From Omphiscola glabra (Eukaryota > Mollusca > Gastropoda > Lymnaeidae), in NCBI GenBank assembly GCA_964017045.1, contig OZ024810.1, forward strand, positions 17,169,204 to 17,233,203: DNA of 64,000 bases, read 5' to 3'. This document shows, piece after piece, positions 11,015-21,966 of this stretch (position 1 is its first letter; every line of letters begins with the position of its first letter). Both the position numbers and the translations under genes were made by a program. The notes beneath the pieces are model-generated. The model searched no databases. It worked only from the letters and a program-made list of their open reading frames with translations, and was not told the origin of the DNA.

Positions 11015-12464
11015 CGGTATATTTACAGTGCCGTCTTAAGGCATGGGCCCAGTGGGCACTGGCCCAGGGCCCCGCGCTGGTAGGGGGGGCCCCACGTTTC
11101 TAGGAGACTCACTCTTATAGAGGCATCAATCTTTACATATTTTTAATGAATATTGAAAGATTTTGACAACTCAATTGGATTTGAAATTCCTAATCTCCAA
11201 ATTTTAACCCACGATATATATAAGCACATTCCAAAATTAATATTACAAATGCGAATCACAGTTGGGCAATTTAAAACTTTTAAAAGGGAATAACTCTCGT
11301 CAATAAGTTTTAATTTTCCCGAAGATATGATTTTAAAAAAGAAATAAGGTATAATCAGCTTCGCAGTTTAATGGGACAAAAACCTTATATACTTTAGAAA
11401 AATACTTTAATAACGCTGTATTAAAACAACTTGACATTAATATAAAAGACTATAATTTTGATAAATGTTTAAGGATGTACAATCTATTTTCAAATTATAT
11501 TTCACCATAAAAGCCTGACTTTTAAAGTAGGATGGGTGTTTATGATCAATTGTAGGATGGCATTTTGATTTTTTTTTTTTTTAATTAGTTATTAGCATAG
11601 TTTTAAATGTACCCGATTCAATGTATGTTGGGCTAGAATGAAAGGAAACAAAAGGATACGTATTTTTAATTAAGAATCAAGCGATCGCATACACGTACAT
11701 CTCGTTTCATCAATTATTATTAATCAACTTCGGAGCCCGCTATTATAAACCATTAAATAACAGGGACGTCTCTCACATCTGCCACCTTTAGCTACGCCTC
11801 TGGCCACTGGCTCTGCCACTCCCCCCCCCCAAAAAAAAAATAATAAAATGAACACCCCCCCCCCCCCCCCGGAGGAAAATGTCTGGAAAAAATACTTTTT
11901 ATTTTCATACTGGTCCACGCTAAAGTTTAAACTTTCTACAGTTTGTTTTCTATTAGCTTTGACCTATTAATAACGGAGACGTATGGCGTCATCAGGTAGA
12001 AATTAGTTTAAAAAATAATACTCTTGACACCGGTGGGCTAATGATTATTCAATGTATATGCAATGTTGTTCAAGCAACATGGTATCGAAGTCTCCACTCG
12101 AGGCCCAATAGATCGCATTGATGTTATCATCAGTTTGAAAAAAAAAAATCAATATACTTTTTTCATTTAATCAATAAAATGAATTTGTGAAGAATTAGAT
12201 CAAAGCAGCGGTGAACTTAGGGAAGATGGCTGTTAGATTGAGCGAGCCCTTGAGGACCCGTGGTAAAACCCCAAAAGTTGTTATGCGATGTTACCATGCG
12301 TGTGTAGGCCTACTTGGGCCCTAACTTTCAAAACTAAAAAAAATATCAATACGTGCCTTAAACAGCTATAGTTCGGGCTAAGTAAATGGAAATCAGAGTC
12401 GATCATTACTATCATCGGTGTATAACTGTCAACTTTACCAATACCTAGTAGGACACATTTAATC
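10431..12464. other. No gene; AT-rich with repeat fragments
   Basis: No gene is supported. The segment contains a (TA)n run at about 10980-11011, a GC-rich MITE-like end at 11029-11100 starting CAGTGCCGTCTTAAGGC, and C homopolymers at 11821-11830 and 11857-11870. GCTACGCCTCTGG at 11792-11804 resembles the terminus of the MITE at 32410-32597. Confidence 0.55.
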
Positions 12465-12790
12465 CTAACCTAAGCTTAGTAGGACACATTTCAACATTTC
12501 CATTACTTAGTAGGACACATTTCAACATTTCCATTACTTAGTAGGACACATTTAAACCTTACCAATATTTAGTACGACACATTTCAACATTTCCATTACT
12601 TAGTAGGACACATTTCAACCTTACCAATATTTAGTACGACACATTTCAACATTTCCAATACGTAGTAGGACACACACTTCATCCTTGCCAATACTTAGTA
12701 TGACACATTTCAATCTGACCAATTGGTAGTAGGACACATTTCAACGTTACAAATACTTAGTGGAACACAGTTCAACCTAACCAATTAATA
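12465..12790. repeat. 31-bp tandem repeat, about 10 copies
   Basis: Units contain TTAGTAGGACACATTTCAAC plus ATTTCCATTAC, with CTTACCAATA variants. Confidence 0.88.
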
Positions 12791-12859
12791 CTTGGTATGC
12801 AAATATAAACATTGATTATGACACACCAAATGTCTCAAAGAAATTACCCCCAAACGAAT

Positions 12860-13300
12860 GCCTCACTGAACAAACCATCAAAACATCTGTCTTACTGATC
12901 TAACCATCAAAACAGCTGTCTTACTGATCTAACCATCAAAACAGCTGTCTTACTGATCTAACTATCAAAACAGCTGTCCTACTGATCTAGCCATCAAACA
13001 GCTGCCTTACTGATCTAACTGTTCAAAACAGCTGTCCTAATGATCTAGTCATCAAATAGGTGTCTTACCATGATCTAGCCATCAAACAGCTGTCTTACTG
13101 ACCAAGCCATCAAATAGCTGTCTTACTGATCTAACCATCAAACAAATGTCTCATTGATCTTAGCCATCAAACAGCAGTCTCACTGAAATAACCATCAAAC
13201 AGCAGTCTCACTGAAATAACCGTCAAACAGCTGTCTCATTGATCTAACGATAAAACCGCTGTGTCACTGAACTAACCATCAAACAAATTTCTCACCAAAT
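12860..13300. repeat. 29-bp tandem repeat, about 15 copies
   Basis: Units contain CTGATCTAACCATCAAAACA and GCTGTCTTA. The monomer matches the short array at 5390-5520, about 7.4 kb away. Confidence 0.9.
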
Positions 13301-13384
13301 AACTAGCAATCCTCCTTACAAAATCATTCAAGTTAAAATACCTCAAAATATCAATTGAAGCTAAAACTCCTTAACAATATCTTC

Positions 13385-13550
13385 GAAACAAAAATACCCT
13401 CACAATATGATTGAAGCTAAAATACCCTCACAATATGATTGAAGCTAAAATACCCTCACAATATGATTGAAGCTAAAATACCCTCACAATATGATTGAAG
13501 CTAAAATACCCTCACAATATGATTGAAGCTAAAATACCCTCACAAATATC
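13385..13550. repeat. 28-bp tandem repeat, about 6 copies
   Basis: Near-identical units contain GATTGAAGCTAAAATACCCT and CACAATAT. Sequence identity between units is very high, so the expansion is likely recent. Confidence 0.9.
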
Positions 13551-13559
13551 ATTGGGGAC

Positions 13560-13725
13560 AATGACTGCCAAGATGGGGTGCTGAGGGGGTCGGTCTGCCC
13601 CGGGTGACACTCTTCTGTACGTTAAGGGGGCGGCGCTTTCGGTTTTAAACTGTAGAGGTGTAAAGGGGCCCGCCAAAATGTTTGACCACCCCGGGTGACA
13701 ATTGCCTTAACTACGCCACTGTGAT
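13560..13725. mobile_element. Degraded MITE remnant
   Basis: The right end reads AACTACGCCACTG and the interior has GCCCCGGGTGACAC and CCCCGGGTGACAATTG. These resemble the termini and inner sequence of the CAGTGGCGTAG MITEs at 33221 and 46557. The left end is not clear. From 13726 to 14160 nothing is recognised. Confidence 0.4.
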
Positions 13726-14164
13726 CTCTTCCCCACCCCCTTGAGCTTTTTTTAAAACCATAATTCCGCTTCAAATTATTCATTAAAACCAAGGAACCAA
13801 TCAAAGAAAGAGAACGAGTCCTTGGGGTAAAATGGCGGTAACACAATGGCCACGTTGTTTCATTCAACATCCTCACTCTTCACTCAAAAAAAAAATATTT
13901 TAAAAATTCATCAAACGTCCCCAAGCTTCACTCAAAAAAACTGATGAAATGTTTTTTTAAATAGTTTAAATTTATTCATTTATTTTCTCTTTTTTTTTTT
14001 TGAGGGATTGTGAAAAGGTATTTTTCTGTTAAGTGGGGCGAAATGTGCGAAGAAAACTTCTTACAGGCATGTCTCCAGTATCATGGTAACTTAAGTAAAA
14101 AATCTTTTCTTACATTTAAAAAAAACAACAAAAAAACTCAGCTACCGGCCGTGTGCGCCGTGCA

Positions 14165-15720
14165 ACGACTCCGTAACTGGTTGGCTATACATCCGACGTG
14201 AACACGTGATCTACCGAACTGGTTGGCTATACATATGACGTGAACAATACGTAACTGGTTGGCTATACATCTGACGTGAACACGTGATCTACCGAACTGG
14301 TGTGCTATACATATGACGTGAACAATACGTAACTGGTTGGCTATACATCTGACGTGAACACGTGATCTACCGAACTGGTGTGCTATACATATGACGTGAA
14401 CAATACGTAACTGGTTGGCTATACATCCGACGTGAACACGTGATCTACCGAACTGGTGTGCTATACATATGACGTGAACAATACGTAACTGGTTGGCTAT
14501 ACATCTGACGTGAACACGTGATCTACCGAACTGGTGTGCTATACATATGACGTGAACAATACGTAACTGGTTGGCTATACATCCGACGTGAACACGTGAT
14601 CTACCGAACTGGTGTGCTATACATATGACGTGAACAATACGTAACTGGTTGGCTATACATCCGACGTGAACACGTGATCTACCGAACTGGTGTGCTATAC
14701 ATATGACGTGAACAATACGTAACTGGTTGGCTATACATCTGACGTGAACAATACGTAACTGGTTGGCTATACATCTGACGTGAACAATACGTAACTGGTT
14801 GGCTATACATCTGACGTGAACAATAAGTAACGGGTTGGCTATACATATGACGTGAACAATAAGTAACGGGTTGGCTATACATATGACGTGAACAATAAGT
14901 AACTGGTTGGCTATACATATGACGTGAACAATAAGTAACTGGTTGGCTATACATATGACGTGAACAATAAGTAACGGGTTGGCTATACATATGACGTGAA
15001 CAATAAGTAACTGGTTGGCTATACATCTGACGTGAACAATACGTAACTGGTTGGCTATACATCTGACGTGAACAATAAGTAACGGGTTGGCTATACATAT
15101 GACGTGAACAATAAGTAACGGGTTGGCTATACATATGACGTGAACAATACGTAACGGGTTGGCTATACATCTGACGTGAACAATACGTAACGGGTTGGCT
15201 ATACATATGACGTGAACAATACGTAACTGGTTGGCTATACATCTGACGTGAACAATAAGTAACGGGTTGGCTATACATATGACGTGAACAATAAGTAACG
15301 GGTTGGCTATACATATGACGTGAACAATAAGTAACGGGTTGGCTATACATATGACGTGAACAATAAGTAACGGGTTGGCTATACATATGACGTGAACAAT
15401 AAGTAACGGGTTGGCTATACATATGACGTGAACAATAAGTAACGGGTTGGCTATACATATGACGTGAACAATAAGTAACGGGTTGGCTATACATATGACG
15501 TGAACAATAAGTAACGGGTTGGCTATACATATGACGTGAGCAAATGATCTACTGAACTGGCTGGCCATACATCTGACGTGAACAAGTTTTCTAATGAACT
15601 GGTTTTCTATACATCTAACGTCAACAAGTGATCTATACGTATCTGGTTGGCTATATATAGGACATGAGCAAAGTACTATCTATACTGAACTGCTGGGCTA
15701 TACATCTGACATGATCACGT
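14165..15720. repeat. 36-bp/78-bp two-tier tandem repeat
   Basis: The left third is seven copies of a 78-base composite (a 42-base plus a 36-base half). The remainder is about 24 copies of a 36-base unit containing GGTTGGCTATACATATGACG and TGAACAATAAGTAAC. Beyond 15540 units are diverged. Because both 36 and 78 are multiples of three, minus-strand frames of 476 and 283 codons stay open, giving monotonous 12-residue peptides. No start context, splice signal or known repeat protein supports translation. Confidence 0.93.
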
Positions 15721-16439
15721 GATCTACTGAATGAAACTGTCGATCAAGAACGGTCTTTAATTTATTTAATTGTTTTCTTTTCTTTAATTTAAAGTTTAAA
15801 GTTGAGTTGAGAACCTTGCGGCCATATTGGGGTTGAGGGCCTGGGAGGTATGACTTTATGAGTGAGAGTTTTCGTGAGCCAGGTGCGCTATCATTGAACG
15901 ATTTTTCTTTCGACGTTGATCTTAAATTATTATTTTTTTTATTGATGTTCACTTTTGTGGTTAGATCGTTCATTAAAAGTTGCTGACCTGATCAAACACA
16001 GCCGGTCTTACACAAGAATTGTACCGGTGAGTTTGAATTGTGTTGTATCACGGAGTCGAGGGATGGACATTAGGAGGACAGATGTGAGTGTGCGTGCGGG
16101 TATGTGTGTGGGGGTGTGTGTTTTTGAATGTGACAGTGTGTGTTTGTCTTTGCTTGTGTGTGTGAAGGAGCAGATTCCCAATACAAGAATCGTTAGTATA
16201 TAAATTACTGAGGTGTATCAAAAATCGTAAAATTTTTGATGGAGTTTTTCATTGACGCATCTATAGGCTACAGTCAAGTTGGATTAAGACCTTTGAGCCC
16301 CGGGTGCATGTGGTACCCCGCCAACATTGCTCTATACATAATATGGTTCTCGTTACATACATCGTCAGATCTAGAGCTTGACCCAAAACTTGATTAATTT
16401 ATATATATATATTATATATATATATCAAGAGTCAGTGCA

Positions 16440-17060
16440 ACTTATGACAAATTGTCTCAGAATGTATGGACCAGGCGTATATCAGCACTCATAGTAAAAT
16501 GAAGGCATGCAAGGCGGATGTGCTCCCTTTGCTTCTCTATGCCTGTGAAACGTGAACGGTCTATAAACCATAAGGAAAAATGTTGAAAAATTTCCTGTTA
16601 AAGTATCAGAAAAATCCCAAGCATCAAACGGCAGGACAAGGTCCAAGACACCGAGGTACTCGAACAGGCAGGCCTCGCCATCATCTTTTCCACTTCAGTG
16701 CATTCCCCCAGCTTCGTTGGGCGAGACATGGTGTGAGAATGTCAGACGACCGCTCGCCCAAAAGAACATTCTATGGTAAGCTTTAGCATGCATGGAAGGC
16801 TGTTTGCTGGTGGTCAGAAGAAACACTTTTAAGACACCGTAAAGGCCCCACTGAAAGCGTTCGACATAGACACGGACACATGGTCAGAAACGGCAAAGGA
16901 ACGAGAAGCACGGCGTGCCCCTGTACACAAGGCTCCATACAACACGGGTCCGACAGAACAGAGCACAAAAGACATGCCAGAAAAGCTCGGGTTAACTCCG
17001 CACCTGGAAATGTCCCATCAATTGCATTTGAGCTTGTGATCGGACAGTGGCTACTGCTCT
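16440..17060 (+). mobile_element. Degraded non-LTR retrotransposon 3' coding region
   Basis: Frame-broken pieces match the region after the reverse transcriptase in jockey/I-like LINEs: LLLYACETWTVYKP near 16530, LRWARHGVRMSDDRSPKRTF near 16710-16775, a TDTWSETAK-like stretch near 16875, and GSIQHGSDRTEHKRHARKAR near 16930-16990. At least two frameshifts separate them, so it is non-functional. Confidence 0.75.
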
Positions 17061-17089
17061 ATGAATCGACACAAAACTTTTTTTTAATG

Positions 17090-17370
17090 CTAGCCCACTT
17101 ACACTTCACACAATGCATGATGGCAAATATTGTCTCACTTTTCACGCAATGCATGATGGTAATTAATATTGTCTCACTTTCATACAATGCATGATAGTAA
17201 ATACTGTCTCACTTTTCACAAAACGTATTAGGGTAAATATGTCTCAATTTTAACAAAACGTATTAGGGTAAATATCGCCTCACTTTTCACAAATATTGCC
17301 TTGCTTACAATTCACACAATGCATGATTGCAAAGATTGTTTCACTCACATTTCACACAATCGATCATAGT
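17090..17370. repeat. Diverged tandem repeat, about 36 bp
   Basis: Seven irregular units contain TCACACAATGCATGATGG and AAATATTGTCTCACTT. Insertions and substitutions make the period irregular. Confidence 0.7.
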
Positions 17371-17609
17371 ATCAAATTTTCAAAAGTGAGTCGATCCGAT
17401 GTTTTACAGAGTGTGTTCTATAATTTAAAATAACATTGTATGCTATATATATAAGTAACATAATTAATAACTTCATTGATCTAAATTCATATATCTTTTT
17501 TTCAGAGTTTGGATGGCCCCAACTGACCGTTACTAGAACCGATCAATTAAACAAAAAGACAGAGGCTATAAAACTGAGATGTTGAATGAATGATTTACAA
17601 TTAGACCTA

Positions 17610-17810
17610 GCTACCATTGGCTGTTGGCAGTAGCAAGAATTGGCTTTTGGCAGTAACAAGAATTGGCTTTTGGCAGTAGCAACAATTGACTATTGGCAGC
17701 AGCAACAAGTGGCTGTTGGAAGTAGAAACAGGAGGCTGTTTGTTGGCAGTAGCAACAGTTGGCTGTTGGAAGTAGCAACAAGGGGCTGTTGCCAGTAGCA
17801 ACTATTGGAT
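17610..17810. repeat. 23-bp tandem repeat, about 8 copies
   Basis: Units contain TTGGCTGTTGGCAGTAGCAA. The 23-base period cycles through all frames every 69 bases. Confidence 0.82.
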
Positions 17811-19450
17811 GTCTTACTTACTCACGGAGTAGCTAGTGTCTGTCCTACACAACTACAAAGGAGTGGCTAGTAGATTTTAAAAATACTCACAGAGTACTGG
17901 ATAGTGGCTCTTAAAACCACGCACAGGGGACTTTAGGGGCTACACATTTTCTTACAAAAAAAAAATATTTTACATTTTAGAAGAAAAAAAATGTTTTTGT
18001 AAAACTTCAGTCAACTGACATCTTAGTTGTGACTGTGAGGCCATTATGTGTGGGTGTGATTAAGAAGCTTAATAGCCATCCAGTGCGCATATTTCAAAGT
18101 GAATAACTATTTTTTTTTGGATCTCGGAAAACATTTGAATATATTTGGAGCAAGAACTGTCAGGATAACTCTCTTAACAAAGGGGAAAAACTCTGTAACG
18201 AACCAATCATGCTACGGCGCTGGAGGTCTTTGAAAAAAATAGTCTATGCTGCAAGTATTTTATTTATAACTATTATCCTGTATGCGGCCACGAGTTCTGA
18301 CGGTAGGTAACAAACAATGTGAATCTTTAAAATTTAACTTTTTGTATTTCCATACAGTGTCTAGCAGAGACGAAAAGCATATCTCAGTGTTATGTAGTGT
18401 TATGCTTATGGTGATCCTACATGCTAGACTTTTGGAGTAGCCCCACACCAGCACCACTTTTCGATTTTTGTGCCCCCCCCCCCTTTTGCAATCAAAGTTG
18501 AACAGTCTAACTTTTTTGCCGCAGTCTAATTTCGGACCAATTAAATATACGAGGACCCCTAAAACTGCAGGGGTTAAAAGGCCCACGCAACCAGGGGTGT
18601 CTGCACAGTTTGGTTTTGGGGTGGGGAGGCGAAGCAGTTGCTTCCAATCTGAGTTTGGTTTGGGATGGGGGGATGGGCCCCCTAACTGCTTTTGAACAAA
18701 ATTTCAAAGTCTGGGGAGAAGACGTTGGCTTCCATCAATCAAAAAGAGGTAGGATGTGGGGGTATGGAAGCTTCACGCGATGGTTCTGCCTACATGTATC
18801 AATATGTATTATCAACTAGATACTTTAAGCCTAAACAGCAAATAAAGGGAAAATTCCAGCAAAGAAATGACATAAAATAGGTTTCAAGGTAGTCAGCGAT
18901 ATTTTATACATGCAAGGGCCGTAAGTGCTTCACAATAGCTTCCCATTAGAGTATAGTCTTAACGCCCTTGCGGTACCTTTATTTACTGGTGGGCAAAGAG
19001 AATTTCATTGGCTAAATGTAGAAATTGACTTCATTTTGGGATGACCGGAATCTTGAGGTCAGCACTTCTACGTAGAATATAATCAGAAAGTCGATCTTGT
19101 CAAAAGTTCCCCCCCTCCCCTCCTCCCCCCCCTCCCACTCCCAGCAAAATTGTGTAGACCTTTTTTTCAAATAGCAACGACCGATGAAACAAAACGAAAA
19201 GAAAATTACATCCTATTGGTAGTTTAATAATGTGACGTAACGTTTACTCGCACAAAAGGAAACTAAAAATCTATTGTTTCGTATAGTTTATCAGATAAAG
19301 AGGATAATTTACATTATCAAGGGGGGTGGGTCTTAGTTTTTGGATGAATTTATCAATCTCTATTTCTGCGTTGCTGCACCTGGCTGAAGTAACTTCTTAT
19401 TAAATTCAATGCACGTCTCGCCTCCTACACCAGATTACGTCCAGGAGACG
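17811..19450. other. No gene recognised
   Basis: No supported gene. A GC-richer part at 18470-18760 has several short overlapping frames on both strands with no recognisable product. A C/T-rich stretch lies at 19108-19142. Confidence 0.5.
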
Positions 19451-19458
19451 AGTAAAGA

Positions 19459-19489
19459 ATGGCAACTGCCGATGGTGCTACATCAAAAT
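19459..19489 (+). CDS. Candidate first coding exon of the sulfotransferase gene
   Basis: ATG in good initiation context (A at -3, G at +4) opens MATADGATSK and runs to a consensus donor GTAAGT, ending in phase 1. This would be a short cytoplasmic tail, as in type II Golgi sulfotransferases. It can join in frame to the candidate exon at 20798-20912. Splicing straight to the exon at 21023 would give an immediate stop. It is supported only by signals, not homology. Confidence 0.3.
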
Positions 19490-19825
19490 GTAAGTGTTCA
19501 TGTATTGAAAAGTGCACGTTTTGATTTGATTTTTTTTTTTTTCTTAATATAAAGTAGTGATGCGATTGACCATTGATCTCCCCGTGAAAGAGCACATGAC
19601 AAACACATCAACGTTAGCTACTATTCAAAGAGACCTCAGGCTCATATCACGCCCATCGCGATACGTCAAGCTACTCACCACTCGAATCACACGGTCATCA
19701 ACTTACTGATCATTAACAACGATTCTTCTAGTCCCCTAAAGACCACTTGATGTACCCGTGGCCGGCTCAGTTCCCTGGCAATGTCTTCCCTGCATTAACA
19801 TAAGCGACCGTTAAAATGTCAGAGG

Positions 19826-19945
19826 GTAATAATGGGAGAGACTACAATCAGGTTAGCACAATAAAAAATTAGTAAAACAAAGCAAGGTTAAACCTGAAAA
19901 AATAGGAACGCAACAAAACAACGAACTTTTCGGCAGGAAGCCGAA
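19826..19945. mobile_element. Fragment of the palindromic dispersed repeat
   Basis: Matches 772-890, including GGGAGAGACTACAATCAGGT, AAGGTTAAACCTGAAAAAAT and GGAACGCAACAAAACAACGA. This copy reads CCGAAAAGTTCGT on the opposite strand, so the hammerhead-like GAAA position carries an A here, not a C. Confidence 0.7.
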
Positions 19946-19978
19946 GTCTATGCAATGTTTATTTACTGGTGATCTCGC

Positions 19979-20160
19979 TTGCAGGGCTCTCTCTCTCTCC
20001 CTCTCGCTCCCGCACTCTTCCTTTCTCTTCCTCTCTCTCTCCCTCTCGCTCCCTCACTCTTCCTTTCTCATCTTCTCTCTTCCTCTCTCTCTCCCTCTCG
20101 TTCCCTTACTCTTCCTTCCTCTTCTATCTTCCTCTCTCTCTCCCTCTATCGCAATTTCTC
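19979..20160. repeat. CT-rich simple repeat
   Basis: CTCT/CCTCTCTCTCCCTCTCG with a loose 30-40 base periodicity. Open frames here encode only Ser/Leu/Pro-rich monotony. Confidence 0.85.
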
Positions 20161-20172
20161 CATCCCTGGCTG

Positions 20173-20359
20173 CAGGGCCGGCCTTAGGCCATTGCAACCT
20201 ATGCGGCCGCAATGTGCCCCGCACATTCATAGGCCCCGCCCCGAATTTATTTTCTAATACAAAATCTTAATTTTCACTTATTATCCTTATCTTCTACCCA
20301 GAATGGGCCCCGCGCGGTCCGTTTCGCATAGGGCCCCGCAATTGTTAGGGTCGGCCCTG
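20173..20359. mobile_element. hAT MITE family A, copy 1
   Basis: The 187-base element starts CAGGGCCGGCC and ends GGGTCGGCCCTG (inverted termini). It is flanked by a perfect 8-bp duplication, CCTGGCTG, at 20165-20172 and 20360-20367, diagnostic of hAT-type transposition. The interior has GGCCCCGCCCCGAATTTATT and GGGCCCCGCGCGG. A second copy, inverted, is at 40434-40618. It lies in the presumed first intron of the sulfotransferase gene. Confidence 0.9.
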
Positions 20360-20399
20360 CCTGGCTGCTTAATAATATAGCCGATCATTTACCAACACG

Positions 20400-20870
20400 A
20401 CTCATTGCGTCAATAGATTAGATAAGATTAGATTAAATTGGATTAGTTTAAAATAGATTATATTAGATCAGATTAGATCCGATCAGATCAGACTAGATTA
20501 GATTTAGATAAGATTCTTTTATTGATCCAAAGAAATGGAAATTTGTTTTGATTCCGTTGTACATATAAATTTTCAGCATGTAAATAAACACATATTTTAA
20601 TTGAGCAACATTTTCCAACTTTAACAATTTAAGCACAATTAAATTATTTCTCTAGTGAAGGAAACAGCCAATCAGTGAACTCCTTTAGTCATGATAGGGA
20701 CTTAATTAGTGATTCAATTGATTCTGTGACCTCTGGGGGGAGCACGCTGGTAAAGTCGTACAGCTTGGGGGAACAAACCAATTTTTATATCTTTCAGTCC
20801 TAGCAGTAATCCTTGCATGGATTGTTCTATTTGTCTTCTTTAAATTTATGGATTCGATTAATAATCACGT
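20400..20870 (-). mobile_element. LINE 3' fragment with GATTA-type tail
   Basis: Read on the minus strand this is the end of a non-LTR element: RTERYKNWFVP near 20790, an LYDFTSVLPPE-like end near 20740, a 3' UTR, then GGATCAATAAAAGAATCTTA and an AATCTAATCT-type simple tail (plus-strand GATTA repeats at 20410-20510). The 3' part aligns over about 300 bases with the plus-strand copy at 63665-63985. The candidate exon at 20798-20912 overlaps its 5' part in antisense. Confidence 0.7.
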
Positions 20871-20912
20871 AGTTTTTATTCAGTTGCGTTACGCGTGTTC
20901 CGTTTCCTGGAA
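20798..20912 (+). CDS. Candidate transmembrane exon of the sulfotransferase, overlapping antisense LINE
   Basis: A TTTCAG acceptor precedes a frame reading LAVILAWIVLFVFFKFM, a good type II membrane anchor, and a weak donor (GTAATA) follows. Entry phase 1 fits the candidate exon at 19459-19489, and exit phase 2 fits the GC3-rich frame of the exon at 21023. However, the first 50 or so bases are the reverse complement of a LINE coding sequence. Antisense of Lys/Arg-rich codons is automatically hydrophobic, so the exon is either an exonised LINE or an artefact. Confidence 0.25.
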
Positions 20913-21022
20913 GTAATACCAATGTAAAGTTTACCTGATTACAAAAAAAAAAACACATTACAAATGCGTTATTGTAAAAATATCGTTGATCCACTTTTGT
21001 ATTGTATTATATTGTATAACAG

Positions 21023-21966
21023 AATCCGGTGGATCCAGGACTGCGCGAGACGTTTCCCAGACGATTACCGCTTGGTCCGTTCGAAGAAATCCCAGGGCCG
21101 GTGGTTGTGGAACCAGAGCAAGGTGGAGGTGGATCGCAAGCCAAGGAATCTCTGAACGCGGCCGATGCTGTTGGGGATGGCGTGGCGGAAGGTGACGTAC
21201 CCGGCGCTGGCGGTGTCGGGGATCAAGGAATATTACAGCCTGGAGCCCCAGTGGAAGTTGACCCCGGACAGAACCCACCAGGCGGACCCCCACTGGACGG
21301 ACCCCCACCAGGCGGACTCCTTCCAGGCGGACCCCTACAAGCCGCCCCTGTCTCGGGTAACCTCGGCGCCCCTCTCGTCGTAGGTTCGGAGGGAAATGCA
21401 ATAAATAATCATGCACCCTTGGCACCCAAACCGAGCGCCAGGGCGCCACTGGGACAGTCGATGTCAGCCCTTCAGACCAAACCACTTCCTGACCTGACCA
21501 AGACGCACGCTGAGATGGCAAGACGAATTAACTACACCCGCGGCGTATGTGCCAAGCTCCAGATCCCCAACCAGGTGGAGACGGACGTCTACGTCCTGCC
21601 TCAGTACAACCTCTCCTACTGTAAAATCCCCAAAGCGGCCTGCACGTACTGGGAACAAGTCTTCTCGTTCCTGAATAAGAAACCTTTCGAGGTCACCTCC
21701 CTTGGAATAAGGAGCCCGTTCCAGATCTCAAAGTACGACATCCGGTACACGAGCCACTTCAACTTGCCGAGACGCCACTTCAAGACGGAGGAGGATCATG
21801 CCGATATCATGAGATCCACTCGAGTGCTATTCGTCCGGCATCCGCTGGAGCGTTTGTGGAGCTGCTACTTGGAGAAATTTTACCTGCTGGATTTTTGGAC
21901 GACCGCGGGGCTTTCCATGAAAACATCTGGAGCCGACAACAGGTGTCCGAAGTCTATAACATTCAG
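21023..21966 (+). CDS. Sulfotransferase exon with PAPS-binding motifs
   Basis: Acceptor AACAG, donor GTATTTG; exit phase 2. From about 21510 the frame encodes the catalytic N-half (MARRINYTRG...) with KIPKAACTYWEQV and VRHPLERLWSCYLEKF. Ahead of that, the same frame gives a low-complexity stretch (PGGPPLDGPPPGG). In the frame one base later, 21024-21385 has mostly G/C-ending codons and a protein-like sequence (RRFPDDYRLVRSKK, YYSLEPQWKLTPD), interrupted by TGA near 21150 and ending TAG near 21385. One substitution plus one indel would link that reading to the domain. Confidence 0.85.

Noticed and set aside
14138..15568. A 476-residue repeat protein gene
   Set aside because: The open frame follows from unit lengths divisible by three; several frames are open at once, with no start, splice or homology support.
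19459..21060. Direct splice from 19489 to 21023 or to 21039
   Set aside because: Both joins create an immediate stop codon (TAA or TGA), so an intervening exon or another start is needed.
21340..21390. A 27-base GT-AG intron repairing the stem frame
   Set aside because: Too short to be spliced, and its length is a multiple of three, so it would not change frame.
20958..21521. A 187-codon minus-strand gene
   Set aside because: It is the antisense shadow of the GC-rich sulfotransferase exon.
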